Shown here: in pieces, positions 60,101 through 64,000 of the stretch
Layout of the letters: every line of letters starts with the position of its first letter
How positions within the stretch are numbered: position 1 is the first letter of the stretch
Assembly (NCBI RefSeq): GCF_018873765.1
Contig: NC_057917.1
Span: 55,176,464 to 55,240,463 of the forward strand
DNA: 64,000 nucleotides
Reading direction: 5' to 3'
DNA from: Telopea speciosissima
Lineage: Eukaryota > Streptophyta > Magnoliopsida > Proteales > Proteaceae
Program-made: the position numbers and the translations under genes
The notes under the pieces: generated by a model
What the model was told of the DNA's origin: nothing
The model's database searches: none
What the model saw: the letters and a program-made list of their open reading frames with translations, nothing else

Positions 60101-60913
60101 AAACTTCCATTTGATCTTGAAGAACCACTGTTTCAACCCAACCCAAATTTTCAATATCCCTACTTTTTAAATAATAATTCAGCCCAAAGTTTGCTGAACT
60201 AATCTCCGTGGAGGAAAAAGAATAAGAGTTTACTGCCTCACCTGCCTGGATATCTTGGCGCAAAGACCAGGCGATTTGCCTTCCGCAACAACCTTCTCAA
60301 AGACGCACTCCTGGGCTTGAGCAAGCATAAGCCTCTCAAGCATTCCGGCGCACTCAGCAGAGATATCAACCGTCGATTGCCCAATCGAAGCTTTCATCGA
60401 TGCGTTGTCCCTGAGAAACGCAAAGGCCCCAGCAGATGCCATAAAGGAGTGAGAAGCCTGCATGCGACTACTTGGAGTGGATCGATCAACAGAGAGAGCG
60501 ATTTGGCTGTGGACAGCGCCGAGATTGAAGAGCACAGCGGCCTTCTCCAAGTGTATGTTCTGCTGAGAGGCCTTGTTTTTATTCTTGAAGGCGTCGTACC
60601 AGGTGAAAGTGATGGTGTTGATGTGCTCTTTCTCGGGAGAGATAGGAAAGCGAGACTCCATGACGCAAAGGGCCTTATAGTATTTCTGAAGGAGGTTACG
60701 GCGAATGTCGGGAGAGTCGGAGGGGCGTTCGAGATCAGACCTCATCTGCTTCACATCTTGGAGGTCATCTTCGAGGTTCTGAGCTTCGCGTTCGGAGTAG
60801 TTGAAGGCGATGAATTGGCAAAGGGGACGGTAAAACTCCACGGAATTGGTTTTCTTCTCGTGAATCGCCAGCATCAAGTTCGCGGCCGCTGACGACGACG
60901 CCGGAGCGGCCAT
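36189..60913 (-). CDS. ALIX: ALIX/BRO1-domain protein, ESCRT-associated
   Basis: Eight exons with canonical GT-AG ends: 60242-60913, 58993-59943, 50483-50572, 49149-49217, 45550-45690, 44999-45047, 37894-37997, 36189-36725. They join in frame to 870 residues, close to Arabidopsis ALIX. The start MAAPASSSAAANLMLAIHEK leads straight into the BRO1 domain (about residues 12-390, with YSEREAQNLEDDL and EKAAVLFNLGAVHSQIA). The coiled-coil V domain follows (about 395-700, with SILDRQP, KRKDDILPKLM and AITNVKQQCSDF). A Pro/Tyr/Gln-rich tail ends in GYYKHQ. ALIX binds the ESCRT-III subunit SNF7 and the deubiquitinase AMSH3, and sorts membrane cargo such as phosphate transporters to the vacuole. Introns 2 (8.4 kb) and 6 (7.0 kb) are filled with transposons, yet every exon is intact. 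Confidence 0.95.
38476..38540 (-). mobile_element. Very short LINE 3' tail relic
   Basis: On the minus strand, GGATCCATGTAGCCAACCCC, ATTAAGTTGGGATAAGG and a TTG-repeat tail match the end of the LINE at 19366-19859. Only the last ~65 bp are present, in ALIX intron 6. Confidence 0.75.
39796..41186. mobile_element. Non-autonomous DNA transposon nested in the LTR element
   Basis: The ends GGGGCCTCTTTGGTATCACT and its inverted partner AGTGATACCAAAGAGGCCCT enclose ~1.39 kb. There is no transposase. Inside, TTTTCACTTTCAAGAATGATTG occurs twice (40700-40725 and 40775-40800). Ends of the form GGGCCT(C/G)TTTGGTA are common among plant hAT-like and related elements, but no target duplication could be confirmed. 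Confidence 0.72.
42588..42752. mobile_element. Foldback MITE, 'AAGGCG' family copy 1
   Basis: Begins ACTATCGGTATCAAGGCGGC and ends CGACGCCTTGATAATTATG in inverted orientation, with many short GGCGNCCAAGGCG repeats between. A shorter relative is at 54444-54533. Confidence 0.7.
42864..43010. repeat. Two ~75-bp tandem units
   Basis: The unit AATCATATGAGGGA(T/A)CCAAGAG with AACAATGGGAACT occurs twice in a row, in the LTR-element interior. Confidence 0.75.
44580..44665 (+). mobile_element. SINE-type 3' fragment
   Basis: GTAAGGCTACGTACATTTGA, CCTTCCCCAGACCCTGC and GGGAGCCTTGTGCACTAGGTA form the characteristic 3' half of a common plant SINE family, related to 22860-23012. A GTAT/TA microsatellite (44546-44579) precedes it. 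Confidence 0.55.
45691..49148. other. ALIX intron 4
   Basis: No gene. The stretch from about 47362 to 47700 (starting TGATGCAGTAGCGC, with a CTATAAAAGGAGTTTGTC promoter-like motif) looks like LTR-derived sequence, but its far end and target duplication were not found. The rest is AT-rich intron. Confidence 0.45.
50739..51446. repeat. 353-bp tandem duplication in ALIX intron 2
   Basis: 50739-51091 and 51092-51446 match almost base for base, from CCCGGTTATGATTTATCCAG / CCCAGTTATGATTTATCCAG to GATAATTCATATCCC. Only about ten differences are visible by eye, so the duplication is recent compared with the other repeats in the gene. Confidence 0.92.
51780..51987. repeat. 104-bp tandem repeat, two units
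   Basis: Two copies of TTATTTCCCATACTTAG to GGCTGTAGCTTC differ at about one base. A third copy starts at 51988 and diverges. Each unit holds an inner palindrome (CTTAAATTGAACC / GGTTCAATTTAAG). Confidence 0.9.
52380..52930 (+). repeat. Strongly G-poor tract with CCCTAA-like motifs
   Basis: For ~550 bp the plus strand is almost free of G. It contains many AACCCTAA/CCCTAAACCC motifs, irregularly spaced, so it is not a telomere array. It may be part of a decayed LTR-element leader. Confidence 0.6.
54444..54533. mobile_element. Short foldback MITE, 'AAGGCG' family copy 2
   Basis: CATAGTTATCAAGGCAGGAA and the inverted CACCTTGATAACTATG form a 90-bp hairpin whose ends match those at 42588-42752. 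Confidence 0.75.
54788..54935. repeat. Cluster of CGAGA/TCTCG motifs
   Basis: Within ~150 bp the motif TCTCG or its complement CGAGA occurs more than ten times, several as the palindrome CGAGATCTCG or near it. No gene is associated. Confidence 0.7.
55250..55496 (+). mobile_element. LTR-like fragment in ALIX intron 2
   Basis: Contains CACCGTGGACGTAGGCAACC and CCGAACCACGTAAAT, an R-U5-like signature related to that in the solo LTR at 23050-23521, after a TATAAAT-like motif (~55274). The ends and a target duplication were not found. Fossil fragment. Confidence 0.45.
56684..57966 (+). mobile_element. Solo LTR, 1283 bp, with 5-bp TSD in ALIX intron 2
   Basis: Starts TGTAGACACTGAATTTTGTC, a start seen in plant Ty3/Gypsy LTRs, and ends ...CTTGCA. 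The 5-bp duplication TAAAG lies at 56679-56683 and 57967-57971. It contains a TATA box (CTATAAATAGG, 57097-57107). No internal region remains. It is a fossil left after LTR-LTR recombination. Confidence 0.85.
58140..58570 (+). mobile_element. L1-type LINE 3' fragment in ALIX intron 2
   Basis: In broken frames the plus strand encodes the L1 C-terminal tail: AVAEMRMLRWMSG-like near 58215, IGVTPTEDKWRE near 58290, MWYGHLQ near 58335 and RTPVRR near 58365. It ends near ATCCATTTAGTTGGGA (~58548), as in the LINE at 19366-19859. Several stops and frame changes are present. Confidence 0.75.
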
Positions 60914-61140
60914 ATTAGGTTCACAGGCGAATGGAAAGGAAAGCTTTCAGAATGGAAATTGCTTAGAACAATATGAACGAACAGTATGGAGCAGCTTTGG
61001 AGGAAAAAAACTGTCCGAAACCAAAACATTAAACGGCAATTCGTCTTTCTTCCATAACTTCCATACTTCCACCTATCAGTTGCGCGGTTTGCACGGTTGC
61101 ACCCAAACAACGGATACATCCTTATGCTTCGTTTGGTGGC
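60914..61140 (-). promoter_or_regulatory. ALIX leader and proximal promoter
   Basis: The bases just upstream of the ALIX ATG. No clear TATA box is visible, which is common for housekeeping genes. The boundary is arbitrary; it is set where transposon-like sequence (61130 onward, GCTTCGTTTGGTGGCACTG) appears to start. Confidence 0.35.
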
Positions 61141-61814
61141 ACTGAAAATAAAGGAAATTCTAAAATAGAAGAAAAATATTTAGGTTCTGCTTGATATACA
61201 TTCTTACAATAGATTGTGGGTCTCAAACGCATTATGCAATGAGAAAATAAAGATGAATCATGTTTCAGAATGGGCTCAACACAAAATTTATTCCAATAAT
61301 ATATACTAAAATTACCTTAAAAAATATAGGGCAATGGTTCCCAAAAATTGGCTCTCTCGCGTGAAACCAATCAGCATGTGGAAATCGATTTCATCAATAG
61401 GAGAGAGTCATAAGGTTGGGAGGAGAGAAAAATGTAAGGGGGAGAGAGATTGTTAGTTATGTGAGAGGAAATGTGAAATGATCCCCACACTATTGCCATG
61501 CGGATCTCCTTCGCAAAGATATATATGAAACTATAAATAATTAAAAATTCTTTATTTGGGTAGGTTTTTTTTTTTTTTTTTTTTTGATAACCAAATAGGT
61601 GGTGTTAGAATGGTTGTTTTTCTATGTTTAGCAAAATTAACTATTTTACATTTCTCACATGGTAGTTCACCTGACAACCAAATTTTATGTATAAGTAGAC
61701 TTCACGATTCCCATCTACATATAAAATTTCAATTCAGTATGAATTATACACAAGGAAAAAAGTAGGTAAAAAAAAAGGGTTAAAAGTTCAATAATAGCCA
61801 ATGGAGAAAAAGAA

Positions 61815-61965
61815 GCCTATCCAGGAGTGTGGTTTTTGTGCCTAGACACAGGCCCCATGAAAGGTAGAAATCCTGCCCTTATTTATGCTTCTGCACCGTT
61901 GCCATTGGCCTCCCACATTTGTGCAGGGGCCACGCTTCCGAACGGAAAACTCTTCCCCTAGTAAA
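61815..61965. mobile_element. MITE-like repeat, family B copy 3
   Basis: Begins CTATCCAGGAGTGTGG and ends CCACGCTTCCGAACGGAAAAC, inverted relative to each other, with the family core GTGCC(T/C)A(G/A)ACACA and CATTGGCCTCCCACATTTGTG between. The ends also resemble those of the hairpin at 26979-27132. Confidence 0.6.
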
Positions 61966-62856
61966 AAATATGATCTATTGAAAACACACAAAAATAATTC
62001 ACTGCAAAATAATCATACAATTTAGTTTGACCACCAAATTTTACCTGTAGCTAATTCAAGATAGACCCCTCCTTGACATACGGTTGGAAATCACCATGTC
62101 GCTTGCCATGTGGCTAAAAGGATGTGGGTTATGGTGCAAGGAGAAGCAAAACATTTGTTGTACTACCTTTTCGCCAATTTGTCTACATTAGGCAATATGA
62201 GAAGAAGTATGAAGAAGTTGCATATAAAACTAGGCAAAAAGTGCCCTATGCAGTTATTTGTGATGCAATCTCATTGATGCACACACCTAGTTTTGCTACG
62301 TGGAGGAGTGATGCGACAAAACCAAACATTGGAGATCTAGTGAATGGTCTAAATAGTATACATGCCAAATTCCAATCTCAGATTCAATCATATATCACAT
62401 TATGTAATGCCATGCCCTTCCATGAGTGTCCATGAACCCAGCTAGTCCCATGCACCTTCTTGGTAATCTTAAATTTATTCAATGGTTCGTCTTGCCTTGT
62501 GGCCAATTCTATTTGTATTGAAACTTGACGTGTGAGCAAGGACCTTGGGTTTACCTCTATCCATGGAGTATTTGACACATTCACTTAGCCATGTGACAAA
62601 TATGTAGACCACCAAGAGACATTTTTTAAGCAAGTCACTGATAGAAAACGGCTCAAAAAATTTGTGGTCAACCAAATGCCATAAGGAACATGGTGATTTT
62701 CTTCTACTTTCCTTCACTTTCACCACATGAGACTATCACTTTGTTTCATTTCACTTCACTAACCGACTAGCCAAACATAACCAAAGGATGCTTATAAGAT
62801 TTATGAAGAAAGTAAGGCCCTAAAATGTGTCTCACTGCATTCCATTGTTTTTTAGG

Positions 62857-63027
62857 GACAGGGTTCTCTGAGCCACTATGGCAGTATATGTTAGCACCTC
62901 TGCGTCTATCTCTTTCATCCTCACATGAAATGATGTTGTTACCCTCTAAATTCCAATGTATGATACTTTTTTTCCGCACCTCATTGGTGCACTCCTCTAT
63001 GCCACTTGCTTAGAAAAATCTCTCCCA
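62857..63027. mobile_element. Possible MITE
   Basis: GGGTTCTCTGAGCCACTATGG and the inverted CTATGCCACTTGCTTAGAAAA are imperfect partners ~170 bp apart. No duplication is clear. Confidence 0.4.
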
Positions 63028-63063
63028 ATTTTTTATTATTAAATAAAAATCAATATTTTTTTT

Positions 63064-63200
63064 ATCAAAGGGGTTGCTCAATTGGCAAAGCCCAGCCACT
63101 CAAAGAAGAGGTCTTGTGGTCAACTCTCCTTGGGGCCTAAGTGCCGAGCTATCCAAATAAATAAATAATTTTTTTTTGATAAAAAAAAAAAAGTAATGAA
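63064..63200 (+). mobile_element. tRNA-derived SINE-like repeat
   Basis: GGTTGCTCAATTGGCAAAGC resembles a tRNA start with box A. GTGGTCAACTCTCCTTGGGG, ~45 bases later, resembles box B (GGTTCAANTCC). T-rich and A-rich tracts follow. The spacing fits an internal RNA polymerase III promoter, but it does not fold as a true tRNA gene. Confidence 0.5.
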
Positions 63201-64000
63201 TCACTTATTAGTATAGTAATTTATTATCTTTTTTCCTCACTTTTTGTGGTAATTAAGTGGAATGTATAATATTTTCTCCTCCTCTTGAGCTGGTGCAAAG
63301 TGTGATGAAATATGGGTGGATCTCAAGCACTTATTAGTATAGTAATTTATTATCTTTTTCTTTTGTATATTTACATGGGATGGAAGGTTTTTTAGTTTGG
63401 CGATCCATATAATGAAGCTATGATCAGGTGCTTACTTTTGTTATGCGATAGATTGGACTGCGATGAAATTTTATGAACAATGAAAAACCAAGGTTTCTAG
63501 TTCACATATCAAGTTTCAACACAACAAAAGTTGGCCACGTGGAAAAACAAATGATTGAAAAATTTAGGAATTTGACATGGATGTGAGGGACTATGTGGAA
63601 TATTTCATTGAGGATAAATGTTAAATTTGGATTTGAAATTTGACATGTGGTTTAACCATTTCTTCTTCTAGATAGCCCATAGCTAGATTTACCATTTGAT
63701 CCTTCCACGTGATGGAATGAAGTGTCCAAACCAGAGACTCCCTTACTTGGTCTACCAACCAGGGAAACTTTTGGTTATCTATATTTGTGGTACAAAATAT
63801 ATTTACATAATTTCTACCAATTAAATTTTATTTTAAAACTATACTTAAATTGTCATCTCAAGCATAACATGTATGGCATATCGTAAAATGAAATTTAACT
63901 CTATTAAGATAGAACCTACTTAAATGATACAACTATTTTTCATAATGGAAAAATGTAGTTACCACTTAGGGACTTAGGGTAGGGACCTTTTTTTGGAGGG

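Larger units (their letters stand above)
61141..64000. other. Intergenic DNA upstream of ALIX; repeats but no gene
   Basis: AT-rich. It holds a family B MITE-like copy (61815-61965), a possible MITE (62857-63027) and a SINE-like repeat (63064-63200). The phrase CACTTATTAGTATAGTAATT is duplicated at 63202 and 63328. A 103-residue open frame at 62124-62435 resembles no known protein and is not called. Confidence 0.5.

Noticed and set aside
60317-60892. Plus-strand open frame of 191 residues
   Set aside because: It is the antisense shadow of ALIX exon 1, which has clear BRO1 homology on the other strand.
62124-62435. Plus-strand open frame of 103 residues upstream of ALIX
   Set aside because: No recognisable family, no splice or promoter context, and it lies in repeat-bearing DNA.
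63064-63140. Possible tRNA gene
   Set aside because: Box A- and box B-like motifs are present but the arms do not form a cloverleaf; a tRNA-derived SINE explains it better.

Overview
This is nuclear DNA of a flowering plant. The evidence is GT-AG introns, plant-only gene families (PADRE/DUF4228, GLIP-type GDSL lipase, SOFL), a plant-type ALIX gene, and a dense load of plant transposons: Mutator-like, hAT, foldback MITEs, L1 LINEs, SINE-like repeats and LTR remnants. Species cannot be fixed from the sequence. Gene density is very low, with four host genes in 64 kb. All four lie on the minus strand, and the rest is transposon-derived or plain AT-rich DNA.

Layout. Positions 21-6442 are a large Mutator-like element (MULE) with ~220-bp terminal inverted repeats. 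It has a decayed transposase gene and, on the opposite strand, two pieces of host genes: a full-length 73-codon copy of the ubiquitin-like protein UBL5/Hub1 and a SOB-FIVE-like (SOFL) fragment. Abutting its right end, 6449-7912 is a second, non-autonomous Pack-MULE with a perfect 9-bp target duplication and an intron-free copy of cytochrome c oxidase subunit 6a. A PADRE gene follows at 9084-9614. From 10 to 25 kb there are only repeats: foldback MITEs, three hAT-type elements with clean 8-bp duplications (the third at 28.8 kb), an L1 LINE end, a third Mutator-type element at 20376-22094, and a solo LTR at 23050-23521. A second, diverged PADRE gene is at 25168-25659.

Positions 29503-32004 hold a GLIP6-like GDSL lipase gene whose last exon is not visible; a hAT element sits just downstream. 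After a LINE fragment and a small LTR-element remnant comes the largest gene, ALIX/BRO1 (36189-60913). It has eight exons that give an uninterrupted 870-residue protein. Its introns have been swollen to ~25 kb in total by an LTR element (39294-44535), a solo LTR (56684-57966), LINE pieces, MITEs and tandem duplications. The last 3 kb, upstream of ALIX, carries MITE- and SINE-like repeats only.

The four host genes do not form a pathway. ALIX acts in ESCRT-dependent sorting to the vacuole, the PADRE proteins are small, probably myristoylated stress-response proteins, and the GDSL gene encodes a probable secreted esterase that looks truncated. The most unusual content is the pair of adjacent gene-capturing MULEs.
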